NCBI GenBank assembly: GCA_026724425.1
Contig: JAIUCV010000003.1
Location: 50,284,477 to 50,348,476, forward strand
Length of the DNA stretch: 64,000 bases
Source: Erythrophleum ivorense
Lineage: Eukaryota; Streptophyta; Magnoliopsida; Fabales; Fabaceae
Direction of reading: 5' to 3'
Below, one piece after another: positions 24,744-37,662 of this stretch. Numbering within the stretch: the first letter of the stretch is position 1; every line of letters begins with the position of its first letter. The notes below the pieces were generated by a model. That model was not told where the DNA came from. It worked only from the letters and a program-made list of their open reading frames with translations, and made no database searches. Position numbers and translations under genes: made by a program.

Positions 24744-26518
24744 TTATTCATCTTCTTTATCATTATTTTCATCTTGAACATTATTTTCTCCATCTTCATC
24801 TTCGTCTTCACCTTCATCTTTGCCTTCATCTTCTTCAGTGGCTTCATCTTGCATATTGATATGAACATTTACATCTTCAACTAATAAATCTATATGCAGA
24901 TCTAACTCTTCCATTTCTCCTTGCTCTCGTAATGTACCAAATAATATCTCATTATCTACTATGCTAATGTGTGATTCATCGTCTTGATAAGCCAACTCTA
25001 AGGTATTACTATCATCCACCACACTCCTTGCTCTAGTTTTAGGGACAACCCACCAATCGCGCTTATCTCTACTCTTCTCAGGATATGGCACATAATATAC
25101 TTAGATAACTTGTTCTGCAAATACAAATGGATCAAATTTTTCATACCTCCTTGTGTGTTTAATTTCAATAATTCCATAATCTTTGTGTATCTTCATCCCT
25201 TGATTTATAACTGAATCAAACCAATCACAGTAAAACAGTACTATTTTTTTATAAGTTCTCCTAGATATTGTAACTGTACCACCTCTTTAAGTATGTCGAA
25301 ATAGTCATTATCTCCATCTTCTCCTGTTCCTTTCATGCAAACTCCACTATTTATAGTCTTCTTTCCAATGCTCCAATTATTAGTGTGAAATTTATATCCA
25401 TTTATAAAGTATCCTAGCCATGTCTACACCTCTCTAAAAGGTTCCCAAGCCAAATCTTTGAAATACATATTATCTCTAGATAATGGTTGATTGAGAACCT
25501 ATTTGACATAATAGAATTAAGATATAATGATATAAGTAAATAAATGAATAAATGTATACCCATATTTATAATATAACATAAATAATGATGTCACTACATA
25601 CATAAGACTTAAACCACACAATAAATTGTTGTTCAATCTTGGCATCGATTTCCTTGAAGCTAATGTATGGACTTGCTCTTTTCAACTCGTGTTCAAAAGT
25701 CTTGTAAGATGATATAAATGTTAGGTCCAATCACAAACTAAACAAGTTATAGTAATAAATTTGAATCTTACTCGAGATAAGACTTTACTTCATCGCAATT
25801 CAATAGAACATGAAGATGAGCGGCGTCTATTTCTTTATCACTTAGATAACTAGATGAACACTTTTCAAGCAAATGTCCAACTTGAGTAAAAATTGATAAA
25901 GTTGGCTCACTTGACTTTGCTTCATCAATATAATTATTTCGACCAACTCTAATTAGCACTGAAGTTACATGTGACTCAAAATAGTATGAACAAAAGTACA
26001 AGACCTCTTGTGATAAATATGCCTCACATATAGAACCTTCAACATAAGCTTTATTTTCAACTTTACGTTTTAATCTATTCAAAAACCTGTATAACTAAAA
26101 TAGTCAATAAGTAGTTAAACATAACAATAAATTGATATCAGATGAACTAATTAAAAATGATTAGAATACCACATAAGTAGCAATTACCGTTCAAAGGGAT
26201 ACATCCATCGATACTGAACAAGTCCACAATCCTAACTTCAAATGGTAAGTGGATTGGTAAATGTTCCGTAAAGTCAAAGAATCCTAATGGAAATATTCTT
26301 TCTAACTTGTAAAGAATAAAAGGAATATTCTACTCCATTTGCATTATATCATCAACCTTCAATGTTGTTGAACACAATTCTCTAAATAATTGACTTAACT
26401 TAGTTATAGGCTTCCAGATTTACTCAAGAAGTGTACTAAACACGATTGGCAGTAAACATTCCAAAAATGTGATAATCATGACTTGTAAGTCTAAATAACC
26501 TTTCTTCTTTTGAATCCA
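24744..26518 (-). pseudogene. CACTA TPase (TNP2-like), 3' half, broken
   Basis: Continues the reading that stops at 34017 on the far side of the gypsy insertion. On the minus strand: LTSHDYHIF just after the break (near 26485); DUF4218 remnants ending in RWMYPFE near 26190 and then KVENKAYVEGSICEAYLSQE (26082-25768); a DUF4216 block VLFYCDWFDSVINQGMKI (about 25255-25180) followed by KFDPFVFAEQV, VPYPEKSRDKRDWWVVPK and KTRAR (about 25090-25030); and a strongly acidic tail (EDEGEDEDEDGE) ending with the stop at 24744. An intron-like gap lies at about 25500-25620. This is the classic C-terminal arrangement of En/Spm TPases. It has in-frame stops and no intact frame. Confidence 0.82.
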
Positions 26519-29500
26519 TGTAACATCCCATTTTTTGTAAAAATACCGAAACGAGTTAGTTTGAAAAACAAATCCCCTGAAATGAATGATTTAAGGCTAA
26601 ATAAGATTAGGATAAAATTTTAAATAATAGAAAATGAGAATCCGAGGTCTAAGATGCCCAAAAACCTAAGTCAGGATAGTTTAATAAAATTACTGAAAGT
26701 ATAGTGGTATTTTTCTAAATATAAGCACTTTCTAAAAAACTCACAAGAGGGCTTTTTGAATGAAAAATTTAAGCTTTTTGAGGTTCTCAGAGACCCTGAA
26801 AATTACAGGAACCCCAAGATAGTTAAAACTCTATTAGTGTACATCTTTTAGCGTTGATTGACCCAAACTTTACTCCTGTTATTCGAGAAGGTTTTAAATC
26901 TAAATTGAGTGATTCCAAAGCTATTTTATAAGTTTGAGGACCTAAATTTTATGATGGAAAAAGACGGTTCTCGAAAGAAGCTAAGATGAGTTTAAAATGA
27001 ATTAGCCACAAAACAGGACATAAAGGGAGTTTTTAATGAACAATTTTCTTTACATTTGGATTATATGAGGCGTCCTACTTCATCTCCTTTTTAACCAACA
27101 TAGCATATACCCAAAATAGAAGGAAAGACCAAGGAAAAGAGACTCACCAAAGGGGGAGAAGAAGAGGAAGAAAAATAAGGTAAAAAGGTAAGGAAAATGA
27201 AGAGTTTTTATGGTTCTTCCTTCTTTAATGTTGTTCTCCTTCTTCCTATCTTTCTTTCTATGGCTTTTTTGTGTGATATGATTTGGGTCTAGTTCAGAGG
27301 AGAGATATTAGAGTTTGAAGGAGTGGAGCTTATCAATTGAAAAAGCACTTGAACCAAGCTAGAAACTAAGGTAATTCCATTGCTTTCCATGCTTTCTTCT
27401 TGTTGTTCCTTTGAGGGTGTATTTTGGCTTTGAAGAGAGCATGTAGTAGGGAGCAATGTCTAAACACAACCAAGTATAAAACTTAGGTTTTGGAGTGTAT
27501 AGAATAAGATTGTGCAATTAGAATCAAAGAAAATGCATTAGAATTCAAGATACCAAGACTAGGGATTCAAGTGTACCTTGATATGTAGGAAGCTTTCTAG
27601 TAATAATTTAAGGTATCTAAGAGTTTATATAAGTTTCTAATATATCTAAGAAGCCTTCTAAGTGTCCTTTCCTCTAAGAGAATTTGCAAAACTCCATGGG
27701 CTCCTTAAGGAAGCATAAGCTTGACCAAAGGAGGTTTACACACCTAGGGAATGTTTTAAATTTTTCTAAGCTTAGTTTGGGACTATATAGGATGGAAGAA
27801 TATGAGAGAAAACCTAGATGGTGAGATGGAGGTGTAGGTTCCATAATATAGTATAATGAAGTAACTCCTAATTAAGCTCTCCAAAATGAGTGTGTGATGG
27901 CTCTAAGGAGTTTAAATAGAGTCAAGAGTCATAGATTGAAGGAAAGAATAGAGCCAAAGTCATGAATTCTTATAATTGCTTCATATTCTATGACATGAGA
28001 GGGGTCAAACTCTAACGGCCTTCTCTTTCTCTCTGCGTAACTTTTTTATCTATTCTACATCATTAGAAGTTTCTTTCTTATTGTCTCTATCTATCTAGAG
28101 GTATGGTCCACTAAATCTAGGCCTATGAGGCTCTTCTCTTCAAGCTCAACCTAACAAATTAGGGACTTACATTTTCTCCCATATAATGCCTTGTATGGTG
28201 TCATCTGAATACTAATATGATAACTGTTATTATAGGCAAACTCCGCTAGAGGTAAGTATGTATCCTAGTTACCCTTTAAATTTAAAATACAAGCCCTCAA
28301 CATGTCTTCTAGGGTCTCGATGATCCTTTTTGTCTAATCATCTATCTGAGGGTGATAGGTTATACTGAATCTTAATCTAGTTCTTAGGGAATCTTGTAAT
28401 GATCTCCAGAATTTTAAAGTGAATTTGGGATCTCTCTCTGATACTATGCTCCTAAGTACACCATCTAGTCTTACTATCTCCCTGATATACAGCTAACTTA
28501 TCTAGGGTGTAAGTGGCTTTCATTGCCAAGAAATGTGTTGACTTCATTAATCTATCCACTATCACCCATATAGCACCATGCCCTGATGATGTCTTGGGTA
28601 AACCCATGACAAAATCTATAACTATGTTATCTCACTTCCACTCAGGGATATCTTGGGGTTAAAGTAACCCAACGGGTCTCTAATGTTCTATCTTAACTTC
28701 CTGATACACTAGACGCGGGGAGACATACTCAACTATGTCTAATTTCATCCTAGGTTACCAAAACATTTTCTTCAAATCTTGAAATATCTTGTTACTGCTT
28801 AGATGAATTGTGTACTTACTTTTGTGTGCCTCTTCTAATATCCTTTCTCTTATTTTTGAATTTCTAGACACATACGTCCTACTCCTATACCTCACTATTC
28901 CATCCTCAGACAGATTGAAATTGGGAGTGCTACACTAGGACATCTAAGCTCTAACTAATCTTTCTCATTTGTTCATCCTTATGTTGGGCATCTCTTATCT
29001 GGCTTCTAAGATCATTCTCTATCCGAGTTTCACTCATCATTAATTTTTCTGAATGCACCTAACATGAGAGATTTAAATCCCTAAACCTTTCAATAAGTTC
29101 CTGCTCTCTAATCATCATATGGGCCATGTGTATCGATTTCCTACTCAATGTATCTGCAACCATATTAGCCTTATCTGGGTGGTATTTCAGGGTGAAATCA
29201 TAATCTCTTAAAAACTCTAACCACCTCCTCTACCTCATCTTCAATTCTTTCTACTCAAACAAATACTTAAGGCTCTTGTGGTCACTATAGATTTCTATGG
29301 CTACTCCATATAGGTAGTGTCTCCATATCTTAAGTGCAAATACAACAGCTGCTAGCTCTAAATTATGTATAGGGTAGTTTTCTTCATAAGGTTTCAACTA
29401 TCTAGAAGTATAAGCTACCACTTTGCCTCCCTGCATAAGCACACATCCTAACCCCTTCTTTGAAGTATTACTATAGACTACAAAAGTCTCTCTAGGGTCA

Positions 29501-29851
29501 AGAAGCACTAGAACAGAGGCTGTGGTTAACCTATGGGTCAACTCTTTGAAGCTCTACTCACACTTCTCATCCCACATAAATGCTACATTCTTCCTAATAA
29601 GCTTAGTCAGTGGCATTGTTATCTGAGAAAAGCCCTGAATGAACTTTCCATAATACCTTGTTAAACCTAAGAAGCTCCTAATCTCTGTCACTATCCTAAA
29701 CCCCTCCCACTGTAACAGTGCCTCTACCTTATGTGGATCTACTATAACCCCTACCTGGGAGATTACATGGCCTAGGAATTGAACCTCAATGAGCCAAAAC
29801 TTACATTTACTAAGTTTAGCATGTAACTACTTTTCTCTCAAGGTTTCAAGG

Positions 29852-32217
29852 TGTAATACTTGGTTTTTGTAAAAATGATAGAAACAAATATGTTTTAGAA
29901 GCAAGCCCCTTGAAATGAATGAGTCAAGGGCTAGAAAAAATAAGATAATAATCTGGACATTAAATAATGATTTTAGGAGGAGTGGAGTCAAGAACCATAT
30001 ATGAAAGAAAAGAATGGATCCAAGATCATGGTTTATGGGTGTTGCTTCATTAGGTATATTATGGAATCATAAATAAGCTATAAGAATAACCTAGTGTTTA
30101 AAATGAATTTATAGCTTTGGGAATTGTTCCAAGAGTGTAATTGACTTTCATATAATGTGTTTAGGCCAAAGGAAGCAAGTTCCACTTTATTGTAGGTGCC
30201 TAGCCAAGGGAGAAGAACCAGTTGCAAAGGGAAAAGTTTGTTATTGCAAGCAAGGTAGCTCTTTCCTCCTTCTCTCATGCATGCTTGGATATCTTTTTTG
30301 TCTTGAATATGTGTGTGGATGTTTAAAGCCATGAAATATGTTCTTAGTGAATGATCGCATGCCTTGGTACTATGTTGCTATGTTTATGTATTTAAATAAT
30401 ATTTTCAGGAATGTATTTAGTTTGCTTGAGCTTGGTGAAGCCAAAAACCCTTTAGCTAGGGTGAGGATGAGCTAAAAGACCCTAAGGTTGAGTGAAACAA
30501 AGCTAAAAGTCTCTAGAAAGAGTGAGGCTTAGTCAAAAGTCCCTTGAAAATGGGTGAGATAAGTCCAAAAATCCTAAAGAAAATGGGTGAGGCCAAACCA
30601 ATTCCTAGGTGAATCTATGTATGTTATTTATGCCTTCATAAATGAAGAAAATGCTTTATGTATGATTAAGAATCCCATGTTTGACATACATACATTTTAG
30701 ACTTGAAATTTGCATCAAGTATGTATGTTTAAAAGGAAGATGAGCTATTTGGATTATTGGAATCTCATTCCTCCCTCTCAATTGTCCTAAAATGTTTAGG
30801 TGGACTAAGTGAGCAAAGGAATGGAAGCCACTAAGCTTGAAGAAAGGAGATTGACAAGAAAATGTGTCTTTTGTTCTCTTTATAACTATGATGATATCAA
30901 AGAATGTAACATGAAGATGTAGATGATGTATATCCTTTGGAACATGTGTAAATATATGAATACTTAATGTACGTATGAGAACTAAAGCCAAATGAATGAT
31001 ATTGCACAATTTTGGTAATGAATGGCAAGAGTAGCATATATGTAATCTTTTATATATCTTGGTGTGGATGAGTGGAATTATGAAATCTGGGTTATTAGCC
31101 CTTTAAGATATGTTTGATAGAGTATTTTAATATTTTCCCACGTGCTCATATGACCCTAGAAGCAAAGGAAGAAAAATTGGACCCATTGAGACCCCTTTAG
31201 AAGTATAAGGTGCATTTTGCAACCCTATGTTACAAACTGACTAAATGGATGAATTTGCTCATGAAATTTATCATGCATGTAGAGCTCATCTAGATCATTT
31301 TGGAAAGTTAAAGATCAGATTATTTGCAGTCTGTGAAATTAATTATGAATTTTCAAAATTGCCAATTTTTTGTTGTCCTGATATAAGTACTATTCATATA
31401 GTTAGTTTGCATTTATGTCTCATTTATGGGCCAAACGTGATCCAATGAACGTGAAATTTTATATACATAAAATAAACATTTCCAGTGACTTGTAGCAACT
31501 AAGAGCACCTCATTTGGAAGTCTGAGTAAAGAGTTATGAAATTTTAGAGTTCTGTATCAATATCAGGAATACTAGTTGTGCTTGGGTAACTTTCCTTCAG
31601 TTTTTAGTAGCTAAACATGTTTATATTTGTCTAGAAATATTTTTGCCTTAAATTTAAATTTAGCTTTACAAATTATTGTAATTTTCTAGAATTAGATTTT
31701 TTTGGAATTACTTATGCATTTTTGAAATTTATATTAGTAAATTGTATCAGAAACAATGGGCAGTTTGATATATGTAGCTTTTCTATTGTCAAATATGGGC
31801 CAAATGATATTTTTATGGTTTGTAATTATTTTTAGTATAAATTTAACATCTAGATATTTTCAAAAAACTATGGTTTGCTTGATTTTTATTTTTTTAGATT
31901 TATTTATTATTTTCCAAAGTTACACTAGAAATCTGTCAAATTGGACCCGAGATTGACTTGCGTTATTTTGTGTAAATATGCTCTAAGCTTGAGTTTATGG
32001 CAACATTATAAGATGATTTGGGGTTATATGGATGTAATTAAATAGGAGAATTACATGAGAAAGTTCATATGGTCCACAGGACAGAAATAAAAATTTTATC
32101 CACTAAGCAATGCAAAATAATCTATTATTTTTAGTCTATTTTCTTAGGAAAGGTGTTGGAAAATGGAAAATGACCTTTGGTTGAGATATGATAAGCTAGA
32201 TAAATATGGTATTACAT
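29852..32217. mobile_element. Solo LTR, family A (short copy) inside RT
   Basis: Begins TGTAATACTTGG, ends GGTATTACA(T), and follows the family A LTR order with internal deletions (about 2.37 kb versus 3.82 kb). Flanks are CAAGG on the left (29847-29851) and TAAGG on the right (32218-32222): a five-base duplication with one mismatch and a one-base uncertainty at the end. Removing the LTR brings RT sequence on the two sides together. This is the innermost insertion of the nest. Confidence 0.75.
30430..30602. repeat. Tandem-repeat array of LTR family A (inner copy)
   Basis: About five imperfect units of roughly 31-34 bases with GGTGAGG and CAAAAGTCCC/CTAAAAGTC cores, homologous to the array at 16826-17011. 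Confidence 0.8.
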
Positions 32218-32629
32218 TAAGGCTAATCTTAGGTGCTTATAGTTGCTTCATTAGGTGCTTCTTGTAACCATAATTAAGCCATATAAGAAAGTGGGCTTCC
32301 ATAGTGTGTGTGTGTGTATGTGTGTAGTGTTAGAGCATGTTTCAAGAATGTAATTGGCTCCTATTTGATGTGTTTAGGCTAAAGAAATTATACTCCACCC
32401 ACTTGCCAATGTGTGACCAAAAGAGGGAAAGAGCAATCAAGGAAAAGTGTATGTGTTTACATTCAAGGTTGCTCTCTAACCTTTCTCTCATACATTCTTA
32501 GTTGTTTTCTTGTCTTTGGATGTATGTACATATGTTTATGCCATGAGAATTGTGTATAGTTATTTTCTACATGCCATGATACCATTATATACACAAATTG
32601 TGTTTTGTGAATGTGTTTTGACTTGAATA

Positions 32630-32805
32630 AGTTTGGTGAAGCTAAAAGTCTCTTCGCAAAGGTGAGGATGAGCCAAAAGTCCCTAAGATTGGGTGAGACA
32701 AAGCCAAAAGTCTTAAGAAAAGTGAGGCTTAGTCAAAAGTCCCTCGAAAATAGGTGAGGCAAGCCAAAAGTCCTAAGGAAAATTAGTGAGGCTAAACCTA
32801 TACTC
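32630..32805. repeat. Tandem-repeat array of LTR family A (outer copy)
   Basis: About five units with GGTGAGG...AGCCAAAAGTCC cores, at the equivalent place in the outer LTR of the composite block. Confidence 0.8.
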
Positions 32806-33165
32806 TTAAAAGCTAATATATGATGTGTATGAGCTTCTTGAACCTAGAAATTGTTTTATGAATGGCTACTTGCATCTAAATCTGCATGCCTACATTCTTT
32901 GACTTAAAAATATGCCTATTATATATGATTGAATGGTTTAAGAGCTATTAGAATTTTTAAAATCTCACTCTTCCCTCTCCAATATCTAACTATGTCTAGA
33001 TGAGCCAAGTAGGCCAAGGAGTGAGAGTTAACAAGCATAAGAAGCAAGACTTTGGCATATGTATAAAGAAATGAGCTTTGTAAATGTATTTTGATGTCAA
33101 AAATTGTAACCATGAGTTGTATGTGTGATGTAGACATTTGAGCACACTCAAATATATGTAGACAT

Positions 33166-33412
33166 GGTCACATTTTCATATTCTATAACATGTGAGGGGT
33201 CAAGCTAGTACTTTTTGAGTTAGGATACATGGAATATGTCATGTATTTAGCTCAAGTTTAGGGAAATGGCAAGTCTATAGGTAACAGTTCTAAATTTATC
33301 AAGAATTTAGAATGGACCTATGTACTTTGAATTGAGTTTTCTACTCTTAATGGACCTAATTATCCTTATGACTGGAGATACCCTAACAAAGACATGGTCT
33401 CTATAAATTTTC
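33166..33412 (-). pseudogene. Ty3/gypsy integrase C-terminal fragment
   Basis: Minus-strand remnants FGPLRV-like, YIGPF, LDKFRTVTYRLAISLNLSYI, HDIFHVS and then DPSHVIEYE: the end of integrase as found in plant Ty3/gypsy pol. This is the part absent from the larger pol fragment, though both share DPSHVIEYE. It is bordered on both sides by family A LTR sequence. Contains stops. Confidence 0.72.
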
Positions 33413-34016
33413 ATAGGCTAAACATGTCTGTTTTGGTCTAGAGTTATTTTTAGCCTCTAGTAGACATCCATAGCTTTCTAGAATAGTATAGTTTGTTGAG
33501 TTTTGATTTTTCTAGAATTAGTTATAAATTTTTGAAGTTTACATCAATAACATGTGATAGCAAACTTGGGCAACTAGACCTTTGGTACTTTTCTATTGTC
33601 AATCATGGTCCAATTGATATTTACATCACCTGGAATAATCTTTAACCTATAGTTGACATTCAAAGCTTTCTAGAAAGGTATATTTACTTGATTTCGATTT
33701 TTCTAGATTTAATTATGAATTTTCAAAGTTGATAATAGAAAGTTGTATCAGTAAATTCGAAGCCAAAGCATTTATTTTGTATATGACAGTGCTAAACTCA
33801 GGAAGAATGGAATATTTTGTGATGGTTCTAATCTAAATGAATGTATTTGGAGTAGAGAATGATATAAATGAGTTTATATGATCCATGAGGCATAAAATGG
33901 ACAATCGGGGTCATACGTAACACAAAAATAATGCATTATTTTATTGCATTTTTCCATGAATCTCATGTATGAAGCTTGTTTGTGAGAAAGAAAAACTATT
34001 TCACTATGATGTTACA

Positions 34017-35954
34017 ATCCACACATCTTGATAGATTCAAAGAATACCCATTAGGCTTTTTTCAATTCTTTTGCCCTACTAATAAATAGCCTTTCTTTAA
34101 TCTAACGTGAACATAAACTTAACTTTTGGTTTCACCACTTTTTCATTAGCTAATTCTTGTAGCTCGAAGTCTCTTTGCCTACAATATTTTTTTAAATCCA
34201 TCCTACCTTTTATGTTGCCTTTGGTCTTCCATTTGTTCATACAGTATTAAATATATTATCAAATACATTTTTTTCTATGTTCATGACATTTAAATTATGT
34301 CGAATCAACAAATATTTCCAATATGGAAGCTCCTAAAATATGCTCCACTTTGTCCAATTATGATATTGCCAATAGCCTACTAGTCTAAAACTCCTTGATC
34401 TACTACGTTATGATAGATCTTCACATGTTGTCATAATTCTTCTCCATCCAATTTTGGGGGAGAGAGATTATTTTTAACTCTATTTTTCTCAAAAACATCT
34501 TTATTCCTCCTAAATATATGGTGCATATATAGAAATTATCAATGACAATCAAACCAAGAGTTTTTTCTTCCATATTTTAGGATAAAAGCTTTTGAGTTAT
34601 TCATACAATAAGGACAAGTTAATTTTTCAGCTATACTCCACCCTAACAACATTTCATATATTGGAAAGTCATTTATTGTCCATATTAATGCTGGCCTCAT
34701 TTTAAAATTTTGCTTCTTTGAGACATCATAAATACATACTCCTTCCTATAATAATTTTAACTCATCAATTAATAGTTGTAAGAATACATCAATCTTAACC
34801 TTAGAATTTTGTGGTCCAGGTATGATTGTCGTAAAAAATAAGTAAGAAGCAGTCATATATAACTCAGAAGGAATATTATAAGGAGTAATTATCATAGGCC
34901 AACATGAATATGGAGAAGCAGACTAGCTAAATGGAGTGAACCTATCAGTGCATAAACCTAGTCATTTCGTGGTTCTATAGCAAAATTAGGATATACTCTA
35001 TCAAAATGTTTCCATGCTTCTCCATCAGATGAATGGTATAATACATTTTCACACCTTCTATTATTCCAATGTCATTGCATAAGCTCAACAAATCTCATTG
35101 AAGTATAAAGCATTTGCAATCTAAGGGTTATTGGCAAATAATGCATTCTTTTTACTAGAATCTCTTTTGAACTTTTTTTTCGACCAGGTCAATTAGTTTT
35201 ATATCAAGGTGCTTCATAAAATTTGCATATTATCTTATCTATGCCATCTTTATAATACAATATATATCCATTAATACAAACATCAATTTTTTGTGTAGAT
35301 AGACCAAGTTTTAATACTAGTTTCTTAGTTTGGTATCAATTATTAAGTACAACATTATTAGATGGGCAACTATTTTCATAAGATGTGCAAATCAATCAAA
35401 ACTATACTATGACATATTACTATCAACTTTAATGCTTAGCATTTCTGTAGCAACAAATAACTCAAATTGAGTACTACGTCTTGGCCATAATAGTTGTTGA
35501 TATGCATGTAATAAATTATAGAATTTTTGGGCATCTACACTTGGAGATTCTTCAATATGACTAATATTATCATTATAATCTATTTCATTAATATTATCAA
35601 TATCAAAATCAGGACCAACTACATCAAAGATCATTCATTCATAATTATTATTATGGTCTTCATTTACTAAACATGATGAGCTACATGTTTCAATATTAAT
35701 GTTACTTGAAGATGGTTCAATCTCATCATAACATGTCAATATCAATATCCAAGTTGAAATTCTCTTTTATAAATATCAATTTTTACTTCATCAATCGTAA
35801 GATATGCTATATTTTTATGTTTAGAACAAGGACATCTAATTTTTCCTCTTCCTGAATTCGGTCCTTTTTTACAAGTAAAACTAATAAATTCTTTTACTCT
35901 TTGTAAAAATTCATCCGTATATCTTTTACATCCAAGATTTAACCTATTATACAT
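34017..35954 (-). pseudogene. CACTA TPase (TNP2-like), 5' half, broken
   Basis: Starts on the minus strand with the transposase-associated domain at 35954-35742: YTDEFLQRVKEFISF, GKIRCPCSKHKN with paired cysteines, then TIDEVKIDIYKREF. Next comes 35634-35407 (DAQKFYNLLHAYQQLLWP), the linker of Transposase_21 proteins. The Transposase_21 core follows at about 34910-34210: IIPGPQNSKVKIDVFLQLL, MRPALIWTINDFPIYEMLSG, LTCPYCMNNSKAF, then HIFRRNKDVFEKNRV and a HNLNVMNIEKNVFDNI counterpart. The reading runs to PNGYSLNLSRC at the insertion and continues at 26518. Several in-frame stops make it non-functional. This is the 5' part of the element's main transposase gene. Confidence 0.85.
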
Positions 35955-36426
35955 CTACCTCCGATTACTAAGAATTTCCATTTTCTATGATAATTAAATA
36001 TTCAAATATTATCTCACAATTTTTATTAAAAGAATTTATCTTATAACTATTACCAAATAAATAACATTTTCTTTATATCACCTAAATTATTATCACCACC
36101 ACAACTTTTAATTTTCACTTATAAATCTAAACTAATAATATTTCTATACAATAAAGCAATTATTTACATTTAATAAAATACATAAATATTTCATACATAT
36201 ATTATTAAACTATATATATATGTACCTCTTATTTTTTTAATTAAATAAATCTCCACAATGAACAAAACTCACCAAAATAAATATTGACAGTGATCAACAT
36301 AATTTGAAGCAGTATAGTAAAATCAAAGAAAATTCATATTGCAAAGAGAGTAAAATAGAGTGATTGAGATATAAAAGGAGAGGATAAGATAGAGTGGAAA
36401 GAGAGGATAAGTTAAATGAAAATATC

Positions 36427-36453
36427 ATATATATATATATATATATATATATA
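36427..36453. repeat. (AT)n microsatellite
   Basis: About 13 perfect AT units in the CACTA leader region. Confidence 0.9.
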
Positions 36454-36937
36454 ACAAGAATGTATAACAACTATTGTTTGAACGACTCTTTTAAATATAT
36501 ATATATATACATATACATACACAAAAAAGGAAGAATATACATATAAAAATAAACAGTATCATTATTATTATATAATATATAATTTATTATTACATTATAT
36601 TGTACTATTTAATTTACAAACAATGTATTATTATAATAATATTATATACCTTTATCTTTTTTAATAACAAATAATAGAAGAAAATTAATTCATTTTAAAC
36701 TTATTCATATTTTTAATAAAAATTGTATTTTTAAGATTATCTATATTTATTTATATATTTATTAAATTATAATTTATTTACAATTTATATTAAAAATTAC
36801 TTACATTAAATTATTTTAAATTTATTATAAATATAAAATAATATATACATCAAGTAATATATATATTTTATTAATTTATTATTTATTTATTTATTTATTA
36901 TATCAATACTAACCACTTGTGACAACAAAATGGTTGA

Positions 36938-36941
<4 letters not shown>

Positions 36942-36969
<28 letters not shown>
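36942..36969. repeat. (TA)n microsatellite
   Basis: About 14 TA units just inside the CACTA 5' subterminal repeats. Confidence 0.9.
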
Positions 36970-36973
<4 letters not shown>

Positions 36974-37662
36974 TCTAGTAACAACATTTAGCAACGGCAA
37001 TTGCGTTGTCATTATTTATATCCATAGCAACTACATTATTATTGCTATATATGTTAGTAATATTTTATTTACATATAATAATATATTTTACTTATGATCA
37101 TAATAATAATATATTTTTATATTATATAATTTTTTAAAACATAAAATATAAGAAAAAATTAATATATTCAAGTTTTATCAATATTTTTTATAAAAAGTTT
37201 TGTTTTTATTGCATTATTTATATCCATTTATTTATCTGAATTAATATAATAATTGATTTATTAAATAAATATATTTTCTTAATAATAAATATAAATAATA
37301 TAATTTATAATAAAATTATAATTTAAATTAAATAGATATTTATATTATATTATTACTAACTTATTATTTATTAATTAGTTAAATTTTAAATCTATTTCAA
37401 CTTACATTATATGTTTTTAATTATATATCATTTTATTTACACATATATTATATTATATTATAATTTTATAAATGATACTGGAAGCATAATAGTCACACAC
37501 CCAGGTTTTTTACTATTATTGTAAGTTCCTTACTTCTTTTTATTATTTTATACATTTTTATCTATATTTTTTAAAAGTAAAAGTGTGAAAAAAAATTCAA
37601 AAGTCATTCTATTGGAATTCTATCATATCTTTCTGTTGGAAATCATTGACATTGTTGTAGTG

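Larger units (their letters stand above)
27985..32240 (-). pseudogene. Ty3/gypsy pol fragment (RT end, RNase H, integrase), broken
   Basis: Minus-strand order: RT thumb/connection region (HLRLAL just right of the inner LTR; then KCKFWLIEVQFLGHVIS near 29810-29750); RNase H block (FMWDEKCEQSFKELTHRL near 29570-29520; NLELAAVVFALKIWRHYLYG near 29370-29310; SDHKSLKYLF near 29285); the KYHPDKANMVADTLSRK motif near 29190-29140; then integrase-core remnants (TKSTHFLAMKATY near 28555-28500; GNWDTYLPLAEFAYNNSY near 28275-28220). It ends at RRPLEF near 28020 and jumps straight to DPSHVIEYE, so the integrase C-terminal segment is missing. Protease, gag and most of RT are absent. There are many stops and at least one single-base frameshift. 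Dead. Confidence 0.82.
26519..34016 (-). mobile_element. Composite Ty3/gypsy insertion (family A) in the TPase gene
   Basis: Starts TGTAACATCCC and ends GATGTTACA, a six-base inverted end pair (TGTAAC/GTTACA). It is flanked by the duplication ATCCA at 26514-26518 and 34017-34021. Along the plus strand it reads: LTR positions 1 to about 1470 (26519-27984), pol fragment (27985-32240, itself hit by another solo LTR), LTR about 1474-2340 (32241-33165), a second pol fragment (33166-33412), and LTR about 3030 to the end (33413-34016). LTR positions are relative to the solo LTR at 14978. Thus the outer frame is a single LTR with pol pieces embedded in it, not a standard LTR-internal-LTR layout. Pol pieces read on the minus strand. 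Several rearrangements are needed to explain it. Confidence 0.8.
14412..37662 (-). mobile_element. CACTA (En/Spm) DNA transposon, carrying two LTR insertions
   Basis: Left end begins CACTCCTAGAAAGTCATC at 14412; right end, read on the minus strand from 37662, begins CACTACAACAATGTCAATG. The two are recognisable imperfect inverted repeats that share the CACT start. The trinucleotide TAT flanks both sides (14409-14411 and 37663-37665), the 3-bp target duplication expected for this superfamily. All coding relics (TPase, Transposase_24-like) lie on the minus strand, so the 5' end is on the right. Subtracting the two LTR insertions and their duplications leaves about 11.9 kb, a normal size for an autonomous CACTA. 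The element sits inside a Mutator-like transposase gene. The TPase carries many stops, so it is inactive. Confidence 0.88.
35955..37662 (-). other. CACTA 5' leader and subterminal region
   Basis: Noncoding, very AT-rich. Near 36970-37050 it has short repeated words (TAGCAAC, GCAACGGCAATTGCGTTG, AGTAACAAC) typical of subterminal repeats. The promoter of the TPase should lie here, but no convincing TATA box can be singled out in such AT-rich DNA. Contains two long (AT)n runs. Confidence 0.6.
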
